Source: CBDCCV01 sp965215025 (GTDB taxonomy: Bacteria; Bacteroidota; Rhodothermia; Rhodothermales; Salinibacteraceae). Taken from it: DNA of 64,000 bases. Position 1 is the first letter of the stretch, and each line of letters opens with the position of its first letter. Positions 36,018 to 44,602 of this stretch are shown piece by piece. The notes below the pieces were generated by a model. That model was not told the origin of the DNA and did no database searches. It was given only the letters and a program-made list of their open reading frames with translations. The DNA lies in contig CBDCCV010000001.1 of NCBI GenBank assembly GCA_965215025.1, positions 1,550,001 through 1,614,000 on the forward strand, read 5' to 3'. The translations under genes were made by a program, and so were the position numbers.

Positions 36018-36365
36018 ATGAAAGACAGCGGCGACTTCTTCAGTCGCGTGCACGCCGTCGTCGCCGAGATCCCGCACGGGCGCGTGACGACGTACGGCCA
36101 CATCGCCGAGCACCTCTCTGCGAAGAGCGCCGCCCGCACCGTCGGCTGGGCGCTTAAAGCGGCTGCGCACACGGGGTTGCCGTGCCACCGCGTCGTCAAC
36201 CGCTTCGGCGCGCTGAGCGGGAAGCGTCATTTCGAGGGGCCGCGCGTGATGGAGGAGCGTCTGCGCAGCGAGGGCGTCGCTTTTACCGAGGACGGCTGCG
36301 TCGATCTCGACGAGCACCTCTGGATTCCCGGCGCGGACGGCGCGGCGAGCGGTCAGTCTTCGTGA
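36018..36365 (+). CDS. MGMT family protein (O6-alkylguanine repair-like)
   Basis: This 115-aa single-domain protein is of the methylguanine-DNA methyltransferase family. Features are IPHGRVTTYGHIAEHL, the helix-turn-helix SAARTVGWALK and the active-site PCHRVVN with Cys. It lacks the N-terminal domain of Ada/Ogt. Unlike alkyltransferase-like proteins, which have Trp at this position, the Cys is kept, so alkyl transfer to the protein is possible. The 3' end overlaps the aroA 3' end by 13 bp (convergent genes). Confidence 0.88.
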   Translation: MKDSGDFFSRVHAVVAEIPHGRVTTYGHIAEHLSAKSAARTVGWALKAAAHTGLPCHRVVNRFGALSGKRHFEGPRVMEERLRSEGVAFTEDGCVDLDEHLWIPGADGAASGQSS

Positions 36366-37645
36366 GCCGCGCGCGTCAGCTCGTCCCAGAAGCCGGGGAA
36401 CGATACGCGCGCGTGCTCGGCCCCGCGGATCGTCGTCTCCCCCTCAGCCGCGAGGCCGGCCACGCCGAGCGTCATGGCGATGCGGTGGTCGCCGCGCGCA
36501 TCTACCTCGGCCCCTCGGAGCCGCGCCGGGCCTTCGATCACGAGGCCGTCCTCAAGCTCCTCCACCTCGGCGCCGAGGGCGCTCAGGCCGGCGGCGATGG
36601 CGGCAATGCGGTCCGTCTCCTTCACGCGCAGCTCGGCGGCGCCCGTGATGGTGGTGCGCCCCCCCGCACAGGCGGCGGCTACGGCCAGGACCGGCAGCTC
36701 GTCGATGAGGTTGGGGATGAGCCGCCCGCCGATGGTGGCGCTCTGGAGGGCGCTTCCAGGCGTGCGCACGGTGAGGTCGCCGAGGGGTTCGCCGCCGCGC
36801 GTGCGCTCGTTCTTGATGGAGAAGTCAGCGCCCATCGCGCGGAGGACGTCCAGCAAGGCGGCGCGCGAGGGGTTCAGGCCTACGCCTTCGAGGCGCAGCT
36901 CGCTCTCCGGGACGATGGAGCCGGCCACGAGGAAGAACGCCGCCGCCGAGAAGTCGCCCGGCACCGTCCACGTCTGCGCCGGGACCGTCCGTCCGTCCTC
37001 GACGCTCAGGTGGCGCGCGCCGCCCATCTCCACCACGTCCAGCTCGAGCATCCGCTCGGTGTGGTCGCGCGAGGGGACGGGTTCGATTACCGTCGTTTCG
37101 CCCTCGGCGAAGAGGCCGGCCAGGAGCACGCACGACTTCACCTGCGCCGACGCTACCGGCAGTTCGTATTCGATCCCGCGCAGCTTTCTTCCGCCCGCCA
37201 GACGGATCGGCGCGCAGCCGTCTTTGAGCGTGACCTCGGCGCCCATCTCGCGGAGCGGGGCGGCGATGCGCTCCATGGGCCGCGCGCGCAGCGAGGCGTC
37301 GCCGGTAAGGATGCTGTCGAACGGCTGCCCGGCCAGGACGCCGGCCAAAAGGCGCATCGTCGTGCCGGAGTTGCCGCAGTCGAGCGGCGCATCCGGCTCT
37401 TTGAGGCCGCCGAGGCCGCGCCCTTCGACCGCGAGCGTGCCGCCCGCTTCTTCTTCGATCCGCACGCCGAGCTGCCGCAGGCAAGAGAGCGTGGACTGCG
37501 GATCGGCCGAGGCGGGGTAGCCCTCGATGCGCGAGGTGCCCTCGGCCAAGGCCGAGAGGATGGCCGCGCGGTGGGCGATGGACTTGTCCGAAGGCAGGCG
37601 GACGGTGCCCGAGAGGCGCGCGGCGCGGCGGACGGTTTGGTTCAT
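36353..37645 (-). CDS. aroA: 3-phosphoshikimate 1-carboxyvinyltransferase (EPSP synthase)
   Basis: AroA, 430 aa, catalyses the sixth step of the shikimate pathway, joining PEP to shikimate-3-phosphate. Key motifs are LPSDKSIAHRAAIL (PEP and S3P binding), GNSGTTMRLL near 95, RPMERIAAPL, VASAQVKSC and the C-terminal KETDRIAAIA and DHRIAMTLG. Both halves of the inside-out barrel are complete. The ATG directly precedes NQTVRRAARLSGTV. It is isolated from other aro genes here; aroK is 19 kb away. Confidence 0.96.
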   Translation of the reverse strand: MNQTVRRAARLSGTVRLPSDKSIAHRAAILSALAEGTSRIEGYPASADPQSTLSCLRQLGVRIEEEAGGTLAVEGRGLGGLKEPDAPLDCGNSGTTMRLLAGVLAGQPFDSILTGDASLRARPMERIAAPLREMGAEVTLKDGCAPIRLAGGRKLRGIEYELPVASAQVKSCVLLAGLFAEGETTVIEPVPSRDHTERMLELDVVEMGGARHLSVEDGRTVPAQTWTVPGDFSAAAFFLVAGSIVPESELRLEGVGLNPSRAALLDVLRAMGADFSIKNERTRGGEPLGDLTVRTPGSALQSATIGGRLIPNLIDELPVLAVAAACAGGRTTITGAAELRVKETDRIAAIAAGLSALGAEVEELEDGLVIEGPARLRGAEVDARGDHRIAMTLGVAGLAAEGETTIRGAEHARVSFPGFWDELTRAAHED

Positions 37646-37715
37646 ACGGCGAGTCGGTTGAGAGCGGCGAGAGCAACCTGAACGGTTGGAGGCGGGCAGG
37701 CCAAGGTGGGGCTGC

Positions 37716-37772
37716 GACCGCAGACGGCGGACCGCAGACGGCGGACCGCAGACGGCGGACCGCAGACCGCAG
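37716..37772. repeat. 14-bp tandem repeat (two heptamers), about 4 copies
   Basis: GACCGCAGACGGCG repeats three times exactly and a fourth time partly. The 14-mer is itself two related 7-mers. An inverse segment (GTCCGTCGGTCGTCAGCGG, 37781-37799) follows, so the whole spacer between aroA and the adenosine deaminase gene can form a hairpin. Confidence 0.85.
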
Positions 37773-37818
37773 CATTTGGCGTCCGTCGGTCGTCAGCGGT
37801 CGGCCGTCGCCGCAGGTG

Positions 37819-38892
37819 CTACCACACGGGCGTTTCCTCGGAGGGCGCGACGGGGAAGCCCGCCGTCACCTCGCGGAGCAGCGCCTGCCGCTCTTCCCAC
37901 GGCAAAAAGGCGTGGCGGAAGCCGTTGAGAACAACCTCGCGCAGCGCGTTTTGGCCGATGCCGCAGCGGGTGTGCACCTTCCACAGCTCGCCGGTGACGG
38001 TGGTGCGGCTGAAGAGGCGGTTGTCCGTGTTGATGGTGACGGGGACGCCGGCCTTGACGTAGCTCTTCAAAGGGTGCGCTTCGAGTGAGGGCACCACGTG
38101 CGTCTGCACGTTCGAGGTGGGGCAGACTTCGAGTGGGATCTGCCGGTCCACGAAGTAGCGCAAAAGGTCAGGGTCCTGGCGCAGCGTCACGCCGTGGCCG
38201 ATGCGGTGGGCGCCGCACTTGAAGAGCGCCTGGCGGATGGAGGCCGGCCCGTAGGACTCGCCCGCGTGGATGGTGATGCCCATGAGGTGCTTGCGCGCGT
38301 GGTAGAACGCGGCGCCGTGCAGATCGGGCGGGTTGCCGGCCTCGCCGCCGGCTAGGTCGAAGGCCACCACGCCGCGCTCGCGGTAGTCCACGGCCAGCTC
38401 GGCCTGGCGCAGCGAGGCGCTTTCGTAGCGGTCGCGCAGCCCGCAGATGATGAGCGCCGTGCGGATGCCTAAGTCCTCTTCCGCTTGCCGGAGGCCGGCC
38501 AGGACGGCGTCGTTGACCTTTTCGAGCGAGAGGCCTTCCTCGGTGTGGAGGATGGGGCCGTAGCGGACTTCGAGGTAGCGCACGTTCTCCTGGGCGTTGT
38601 CCTCGGCCAGTTCGTAGGCGATGCGCTCCAAGGCGCTTGCGGTCTGCATCAGCGGGAGCGTGTAGCGGAACCAGGCCAGGTAGGCTTCGAGCGTCTCAGA
38701 GGTGTCGATCTCGCGGAGGATCTCCTGGAGGCCGTCCACGCTGTCGGCCGGGAGGCGGCCTGTTTTACCCTGCTTTTTTGCCAGATCGAGCATCGTCTCC
38801 AGGCGGAGCGAGCCGTCGAGGTGGCAGTGCAGTTCGGCTTTGGGCCAGGCGTGAAGGTCGTCGCGGGAAAGAGGGGAGGCGTCGTTGGGCAT
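37819..38892 (-). CDS. add: Adenosine deaminase
   Basis: This 357-aa zinc enzyme of purine salvage converts adenosine to inosine. The metal ligands His22 and His24 are in AELHCHLDGSLR. A third His is in ITIHAGESYG with the catalytic Glu, then GHGVTL, and the Asp ligand is in TINTDNRLFS. The last motif is NTDNR rather than the more common NTDDP, as in some bacterial adenosine/aminodeoxyfutalosine deaminase relatives, so the exact substrate is less certain than the family. ATG 38892 gives family length; the frame is open to 39099 but non-coding in character. Confidence 0.88.
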   Translation of the reverse strand: MPNDASPLSRDDLHAWPKAELHCHLDGSLRLETMLDLAKKQGKTGRLPADSVDGLQEILREIDTSETLEAYLAWFRYTLPLMQTASALERIAYELAEDNAQENVRYLEVRYGPILHTEEGLSLEKVNDAVLAGLRQAEEDLGIRTALIICGLRDRYESASLRQAELAVDYRERGVVAFDLAGGEAGNPPDLHGAAFYHARKHLMGITIHAGESYGPASIRQALFKCGAHRIGHGVTLRQDPDLLRYFVDRQIPLEVCPTSNVQTHVVPSLEAHPLKSYVKAGVPVTINTDNRLFSRTTVTGELWKVHTRCGIGQNALREVVLNGFRHAFLPWEERQALLREVTAGFPVAPSEETPVW

Positions 38893-39116
38893 GGGCGGGG
38901 GGTCGTCTGCAAGCGGCGTTCGGGAGCGTACCGGAGGGCGAGGGGCGCGGTTTCGCAGAGCGCTCGCGCAGCCGCTGCGGGCCGAGGGGCCGGGCGGAAC
39001 TGCGCAAAGGGCGGCTCGTTTGCGCTTCTGCATGTGCGGGCCGTGCCCCTCTTCCTCTGAAAACACTTCGGCGCGCGCCCGTTTTTCTTCTATCCACAAA
39101 GCGCAGGTGATGAGTT

Positions 39117-39461
39117 ATGGGCGGTCTTGGAATGATGGAGTTGGCCCTGATCTTCCTCGTGGTGTTGCTCGTCTTTGGGGCGAAGCGCATCCCGGAGATC
39201 GCGCGCGGCCTCGGCAAAGGCATCCGCGAGTTCAAGGACGCCACGAGCGAGATCTCTAAGGAGCTTACGCAGGACGAGAGCAGCAAGCCGAAGGTGAGCG
39301 CCCCGCGCCAGGGTCAGCCGCAACCGCGCGGCGCGCAGACGTACGCGAACGACGAGCCGCGCCAGGAAGCCGGCCGTCCTACCTCCGAAGAGGCCGGCCC
39401 CGCCGAACCCGTCCGCGCCGACAACCCCGGCGCCGCCGAACCCGAAAGCTCCCGCTCGTGA
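39117..39461 (+). CDS. tatA: Sec-independent translocase subunit TatA
   Basis: This 114-aa protein has one N-terminal transmembrane helix (about 5-22, MMELALIFLVVLLVFGAKRIPE) followed by the conserved FGAKRIPEIARGLGKGIREFKDA amphipathic region and a long Pro/Glu-rich tail. The TatA/E family forms the pore for folded proteins. A good Shine-Dalgarno (AGGTGA, 39105-39110) sits 6 bp before ATG 39117. No tatC is adjacent. It is followed by an octamer-repeat spacer and gatA. Confidence 0.93.
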   Translation: MGGLGMMELALIFLVVLLVFGAKRIPEIARGLGKGIREFKDATSEISKELTQDESSKPKVSAPRQGQPQPRGAQTYANDEPRQEAGRPTSEEAGPAEPVRADNPGAAEPESSRS

Positions 39462-39471
39462 CGTGCTCCAG

Positions 39472-39554
39472 GTGCGGGGGTGTTCACGTGTTGACGTGAG
39501 CCAGGAGCCAGCCGCCGCCGCCGTGAACACGCGAGCACGCAAACACCCAAACCC
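39472..39554. repeat. Inverted octamer array between tatA and gatA
   Basis: Left 8-mers GTGCGGGG, GTGTTCAC, GTGTTGAC (39472-39495). Right 8-mers GTGAACAC, GCGAGCAC, GCAAACAC, CCAAACCC (39523-39554). Same units as the spacer at 16455. The right arm ends 6 bp before the gatA start. Confidence 0.8.
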
Positions 39555-39560
39555 GTCTGC

Positions 39561-41099
39561 ATGACCTTCGCCGACGCCCGCCGCGCCCTCCGGAATGACG
39601 AGACCAGCTGCGAGGCGCTGGTCTCTTCTTTTTTGGAGAAGATCGAGGCCGAGAACGAGCGCCTCAACGCCTTCACGCACGTCGAGGGCAAGGGTCTCAT
39701 GAACCACGCGCGCTACTTAGATAGCCAGCGCGCGCGCGGGCACGCCGGGCCGCTCACCGGCCTCGTCCTGGGCGTCAAAGACAACATCTGCATGAAGGGC
39801 CGCCCCGCAAGCGCCGGCTCGCGGATGCTGGAGGACTTCTCCTCGCTCTACGACGCCACGGCCATCGCGCGGCTGCGCGAGGCCGGCGCCCTCTTCGTCG
39901 GGCGCACGAACTGCGACGAGTTTGCGATGGGGTCCTCGAATGAGACCTCGCACTACGGCCCCGTCAGTCACCCCGACGACGAGGAGCGCGTGCCGGGCGG
40001 CTCGTCGGGCGGCTCGGCGGCGGCGGTGGCGGCGGGCCTCTGCCACGCCGCTTTGGGGAGCGACACGGGCGGCTCGATCCGCCAGCCGGCGGCCTTCTGC
40101 GGCACGCTCGGCCTCAAGCCGACGTACGGGCGCGTGAGCCGCTTCGGCCTCGTCGCCTTCGCTTCTTCGTTCGACGTGATCGGCCCGCTCACGAAGACGG
40201 CCGAGGATGCCGCGCTCCTCCTCGAAGCCATCGCCGGCGTAGATTCCAACGACGCCACGAGCGCGCCCGTCGAGGTGCCGAGCTATTCCGAAGCGCTCAC
40301 CGGCTCGGTGCAGGGCATCCGCATCGGCCTGCCGAAGGAGTATTTTGCCGACGGCCTCGACGCGGGCATCCGCTCGATGATCGAAGAGAAGATCGGCCAG
40401 CTTGAAGACGAGGGCGCCGAGGTCAAAGAGGTCTCCCTGCCGCACACCGAGTACGCCTTGGCGGCCTACTACGTTCTTGCCACAGCGGAGGCGTCATCGA
40501 ATCTGGCGCGCTACGACGGCGTCCGCTACGGCCACCGCGCCGATCTGGGGGCCGCCCAGGAAGAAATCGGCCAGGAGCGCCGCCGCCTCGAATCCGCCCT
40601 GAAAGAGGCGCGCGCCGAGGGCGAGACTGTCCATGCCCGCACGTTGCAACAGCAGCTCGACGCGCAGGAGACCTTGCTCGACCGCCTCTACGCGCAGTCG
40701 CGCACCGAAGGGTTTGGCGATGAAGTCAAGCGGCGCATCATGCTGGGTACCTACGCGCTCTCGGCGGGCTACTACGACCAGTATTACGGCAAGGCGCAGA
40801 AGGTGCGCTCGCTCATCAAGAACGACTTCGACCGCGCCTTCGAGGAGGTGGACCTCTTGCTCACGCCCGTCACGCCCACGCCCGCCTTCGAGCGCGGCAG
40901 CAAGACCGATGACCCGCTCGAGATGTACCTAAGCGACGTGTACACCGTCCCGGCCAACCTCGCCGGGGTGCCGGCCCTGAGCGTCCCCATCGGCCGGCAC
41001 GCTGAGGCGCCGCACCTGCCCGTCGGGATGCAGCTTGTGGGCCGCCACTTCGACGAGGCCCTGTTGCTCCAGGCCGGCGACGTGGCGATGCGGGCGTGA
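39561..41099 (+). CDS. gatA: Glutamyl-tRNA(Gln) amidotransferase subunit A
   Basis: GatA, 512 aa, is the amidase subunit that supplies ammonia from glutamine for converting Glu-tRNA(Gln) to Gln-tRNA(Gln). The Ser-cisSer-Lys triad is visible: Lys in LGVKDNIC, the cis-Ser in GGSSGGSAAAVAAG, and the nucleophile in GSDTGGSIRQPA. Between DGVRYGHRADLG and TEGFGDEVKRRI there is an extra segment of about 50 residues rich in Glu, Arg, Gln and Leu that looks like a coiled-coil insertion. gatB and gatC are not adjacent. The last 50 bp are duplicated at 41936. Confidence 0.95.
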   Translation: MTFADARRALRNDETSCEALVSSFLEKIEAENERLNAFTHVEGKGLMNHARYLDSQRARGHAGPLTGLVLGVKDNICMKGRPASAGSRMLEDFSSLYDATAIARLREAGALFVGRTNCDEFAMGSSNETSHYGPVSHPDDEERVPGGSSGGSAAAVAAGLCHAALGSDTGGSIRQPAAFCGTLGLKPTYGRVSRFGLVAFASSFDVIGPLTKTAEDAALLLEAIAGVDSNDATSAPVEVPSYSEALTGSVQGIRIGLPKEYFADGLDAGIRSMIEEKIGQLEDEGAEVKEVSLPHTEYALAAYYVLATAEASSNLARYDGVRYGHRADLGAAQEEIGQERRRLESALKEARAEGETVHARTLQQQLDAQETLLDRLYAQSRTEGFGDEVKRRIMLGTYALSAGYYDQYYGKAQKVRSLIKNDFDRAFEEVDLLLTPVTPTPAFERGSKTDDPLEMYLSDVYTVPANLAGVPALSVPIGRHAEAPHLPVGMQLVGRHFDEALLLQAGDVAMRA

Positions 41100-41175
41100 G
41101 CGTTGAACGTTCGACGTTTGGACGTTGTATCTTCCGGTAGCGCTTCGCTTTTTCTCAGCACCTGTCGCATTCGTC

Positions 41176-41406
41176 ATGGAAATCACGCTCGACATCCCAG
41201 CGTCCGCGCGTTCCCGTCGCCGGGAAGAAAGGTACTACCGGGAGGCGCTCGTGGCGATGCTCTACCAGGCCGGCGATCTTTCCAGCAAGGAGGCCTGCGA
41301 GTCGCTCGGGATCTCCCGCCGCGCCTTCGAGGAGATGCTGCCGCGCTTCCGCGTCTCGGTCATGCCCGACGATGACGAAAGCATCGCCACCGAGCTACGC
41401 GCGTGA
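41176..41406 (+). CDS. UPF0175 family antitoxin
   Basis: This 76-aa protein matches UPF0175: a short beta start (MEITLDIP), then YYREALVAMLYQAGDLSSKEACESLGISRRAFEEMLP, a helix-turn-helix-like region. UPF0175 genes normally precede DUF3368 PIN-like toxins, as here. The stop codon overlaps the next start (GTGA at 41403-41406). Start ATG 41176; the frame is open 17 codons upstream in the spacer. Autoregulation is likely for this class but no operator is identified. Confidence 0.85.
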   Translation: MEITLDIPASARSRRREERYYREALVAMLYQAGDLSSKEACESLGISRRAFEEMLPRFRVSVMPDDDESIATELRA

Positions 41407-41933
41407 GTGCTTCTGCATCAGGGCTACCGTCAGGTTCTCTCCAGCGCGCCGTGAGCGACACGGGGCCGCTGATCTCACTGGAGCGGCTGGCGGACGGCTT
41501 TCAGCTTATCCGTCGGCTCTATGATCGGATCATCGTTCCGCCCGCCGTGCTGGACGAGGTCGAGTTTGGCTATGATCGCGCAGAGGAGTACCTTGAGCAT
41601 CACGGAATTGATGATCTGATCGAAGTGCAAAGCGTGACTTCGCAGGCGACGCTGCCTGGCATCGAACGCCTGCACGAGGGAGAGACTCAGGCGATTCGGC
41701 TGGCGCTGACGCTGGGGTTGCCGCTCCTCATTGAAGAAGCCGCAGGCCGGCGATCCGCTCAGGCGGCTGGCGTTCCGATCTCGGGTGTTGCGGGGCAGAT
41801 CGTCAAGGCGCGCCGTCAAAACATCATCACGACAGAGGAAGCGCGAGCCATGCTGAAAGAGATGGTAGCGCACCACCGGATCAACGAGCGGATCTATGAA
41901 GGGTTGGTCGCGGCTCTGGAACGCAAAACGTAA
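41403..41933 (+). CDS. DUF3368 (PIN-like) toxin
   Basis: This 176-aa protein has the DUF3368 pattern: VSDTGPLISLERL near the start with the first acidic residue, IIVPPAVLDEVEFG, then LHEGETQAIRLAL and LLIEEAAGRRSAQAAGVPISGVAG, corresponding to PIN-domain acidic positions. It is probably an RNase toxin neutralised by the UPF0175 protein. The start is GTG 41403, overlapping the antitoxin stop by 4 bp; GTG 41451 just before VSDTGPL is an alternative that would match family N-termini better. Confidence 0.82.
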   Translation: MSASASGLPSGSLQRAVSDTGPLISLERLADGFQLIRRLYDRIIVPPAVLDEVEFGYDRAEEYLEHHGIDDLIEVQSVTSQATLPGIERLHEGETQAIRLALTLGLPLLIEEAAGRRSAQAAGVPISGVAGQIVKARRQNIITTEEARAMLKEMVAHHRINERIYEGLVAALERKT

Positions 41934-41935
41934 CT

Positions 41936-41988
41936 GCCACTTCGACGAGGCGCTGCTCCTGCAAGCCGGCGACGTGGCGATGCGGTAG
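41936..41988 (+). pseudogene. Detached second copy of the gatA 3' tail
   Basis: These bases encode HFDEALLLQAGDVAMR followed by TAG, the same peptide as the end of gatA (41044-41093). The nucleotide differences fall in the codons for ALLLQ and leave the amino acids unchanged (GCC CTG TTG CTC CAG in gatA versus GCG CTG CTC CTG CAA here). The tail has no start and is directly preceded by the DUF3368 stop. It is most likely a gatA end that evolved as coding sequence in another lineage and was carried in by recombination. Confidence 0.85.
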
Positions 41989-42074
41989 CGTACGGCGCGG
42001 TGCCCTCGGACGCACGGAGCATGGCGCTGCGTTCGGCCAAGAAAGGAATGAGATGAACCGCTGGACCTGCTGCT

Positions 42075-42308
42075 ATGCCTCACATTGACATTGACCAAGC
42101 CAAAAGCCGTCTCGAAGAGCTTGTCGAGAAGGCGTCACGCGGCGAAGAAGTCATCATCACGCGCGGCGACGGGGTTGCGTTCAAGCTCGTCCCCGCGCTT
42201 GCCGAGGAGCCGCGCCCGCGCTTCGGCAGCGCAGAGGGACAGGTGTGGATGAGTGACGATTTCGACGCGCCGCTCGATGATTTTAAGGACTACATGCCGC
42301 CCTCGTGA
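42075..42308 (+). CDS. Phd/YefM-family antitoxin
   Basis: This 77-aa protein has the Phd-like N-terminus (IDIDQAKSRLEELVEKASRGEEVIITRGDGVAFKLVP), which forms the DNA-binding dimer, and a short acidic C-terminal toxin-binding tail (FDAPLDDFKDYMPP). It is followed by the PIN toxin with a 4-bp GTGA overlap. The usual function is neutralising the toxin and repressing its own promoter. The 86 bp before it contain no recognisable gene. Confidence 0.9.
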   Translation: MPHIDIDQAKSRLEELVEKASRGEEVIITRGDGVAFKLVPALAEEPRPRFGSAEGQVWMSDDFDAPLDDFKDYMPPS

Positions 42309-42691
42309 ATCTGCTTCTAGACACGCACGCCTTCCTGTGGTTCATCAAGGGGAGTGACAGGCTGAGCGAGCGTGCACGGCGCCTGATCGAGGATCAGAGA
42401 AATGCGCGCCACCTCAGCGTCGGCAGCCTCTGGGAGATGGCGATCAAAGTCAGCATGGGGAGGCTCGAAGTGCCGCTGCCCTTCACGCACCTCGTCAGCG
42501 AGCACGTGCGCGGCAACGCCATCGAGGTGCTCGGCCTAAAGGCGGCGCATCTGGACGTGCAGCGGACGCTGCCGTTTCACCACCGGGACCCGTTCGACCG
42601 CATGATCATCGCGCAGGCGCAGGCCGAGGACATGAAGATCGTCGGCAAGGACGAGAAGTTCGGGCGCTACGAGGCCGATCTGCTATGGTGA
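42305..42691 (+). CDS. PIN-domain toxin (VapC family)
   Basis: This 128-aa protein has the PIN-domain acidic residues: LLDTHAFLWF at the N-terminus (first Asp), SLWEMAIK (Glu), and FDRMIIAQAQAED (Asp pair), with a closing VGKDEKFGRY (DxxF). Length and order match the PIN toxins normally paired with Phd antitoxins, which act as site-specific RNases. The start is GTG 42305 overlapping the antitoxin stop. It lies immediately upstream of the sucD spacer. Confidence 0.92.
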   Translation: MNLLLDTHAFLWFIKGSDRLSERARRLIEDQRNARHLSVGSLWEMAIKVSMGRLEVPLPFTHLVSEHVRGNAIEVLGLKAAHLDVQRTLPFHHRDPFDRMIIAQAQAEDMKIVGKDEKFGRYEADLLW

Positions 42692-42802
42692 GCGTCGGAT
42701 GCCGCCGCTGCCGTTCGACGTTTACCGGCTTGCGTTGTACCTTCCGTTCAGAGCACCGCAGAGTGAGAGATTATTCAACCTTCAAACCTACAACGCCACC
42801 GC

Positions 42803-43678
<876 letters not shown>

Positions 43679-43702
43679 GCACGCGCCACCGTTTGTGCCA
43701 TC

Positions 43703-43732
43703 CGTAGGGACACGATATATCGTGTCCCTACG
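43703..43732. repeat. 30-bp perfect palindrome CGTAGGGACACGATA/TATCGTGTCCCTACG
   Basis: Perfect self-complementary 15-bp arms with no loop, 24 bp after sucD. It belongs to the GTAGRG palindrome family. TCGTTTTC follows, so it could also act as a weak terminator. Confidence 0.85.
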
Positions 43733-43751
43733 TCGTTTTCAGAGGTCATCT

Positions 43752-44336
43752 GTGAAAATCAAAAAAGCTACCTTTGTCAAGGGCGTCGTGGACTGGCAGG
43801 GGCTGCCGGCGGACGGGCGGCCCGAGGTGGCGTTCATCGGGCGCTCGAACGTGGGGAAAAGCTCGCTCATCAATCAGGTGCTCGGCCAGAAGGGTCTCGC
43901 GCGCACGAGCGGCACGCCGGGCAAGACGCGCGAGTTCAACTTCTACCTCGTCAACGGCCGCTTCTACGTCGTGGACCTGCCGGGCTTCGGCTACGCCAAA
44001 ACCTCAAAGGCGGAGCGCGAGCGCTGGGCCGAGCGCATCGAGCGCTACCTGATGGAGCGCGAGCCGCTGCGCGCCGCGTTCCATCTCATAGACAGCCGCC
44101 ACGCGCCCACCGATCTCGACCGCGACGTGCTCGCCGCCATGACCGGGCAGCGCGTCCCCTACGTCGCCGTCCTCACCAAAGCGGACAAGCTCTCCGGCAA
44201 CGAGCGCGCGAAAAGCACCGCGCGCGTGACGGAAGTGCTGCAAGAGTTTGGCCTCGAAGCGCCCATTGTGCTGACTTCGGCTAAGACCGGGCGCGGGCGC
44301 AAGGAACTCACCGGCTGGATAGACGCGCTGGTGTGA
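43752..44336 (+). CDS. engB: Ribosome biogenesis GTPase EngB (YihA/YsxC)
   Basis: EngB, 194 aa, is a GTPase needed for late assembly of the 50S subunit. G1 is GRSNVGKS (30-37), G2 lies in TSGTPGKTREFNFY, G3 is DLPGFGYAK, G4 is TKADK, and G5 is near TSAKTGRG. The start is GTG 43752: AGAGG at 43741-43745 gives a Shine-Dalgarno at the right distance and the frame upstream runs through the palindrome. It continues in the same direction as sucD. Confidence 0.95.
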   Translation: MKIKKATFVKGVVDWQGLPADGRPEVAFIGRSNVGKSSLINQVLGQKGLARTSGTPGKTREFNFYLVNGRFYVVDLPGFGYAKTSKAERERWAERIERYLMEREPLRAAFHLIDSRHAPTDLDRDVLAAMTGQRVPYVAVLTKADKLSGNERAKSTARVTEVLQEFGLEAPIVLTSAKTGRGRKELTGWIDALV

Positions 44337-44349
44337 GCGCGCTTTGCGC

Positions 44350-44467
44350 GCGACGACGGACGATTGACGACGCTCCACGCCTCGTCATCCTGAGCGCAGC
44401 GAAGGATCTCCATTGCTCGAAGCATTTCGCAACGTGGGAGATCCTTCACCTTCGGTTCAGGATGACG
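44350..44467. repeat. Heptamer array plus REP-like double hairpin
   Basis: GACGACG, GACGATT, GACGACG at about 44351-44371 is a short heptamer array. From 44383 to 44467 there is an outer inverted repeat CGTCATCCTGA / TCAGGATGACG and an inner pair GAAGGATCTCC / GGGAGATCCTTC, giving a branched hairpin in the engB-serA spacer. Elements built on CATCCTGAGCG and GAAGGATCT occur in many bacterial genomes. Confidence 0.8.
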
Positions 44468-44602
44468 AAGGTGGGAAGCGGCGGCAGATCCTCGCCGCCG
44501 TCTTTTTTGCGCCCTTCTTCACGTGCACAGACGGCAGAGGGTCAAGCGATGCGCTTACTTGCAAGCCCCACCCCTTTTGCCGAATGAAGCAAAAAACCGC
44601 CC

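Noticed and set aside
37716..37772. CRISPR array
   Set aside because: The units are directly adjacent 14-mers without spacers, and no cas gene is present.
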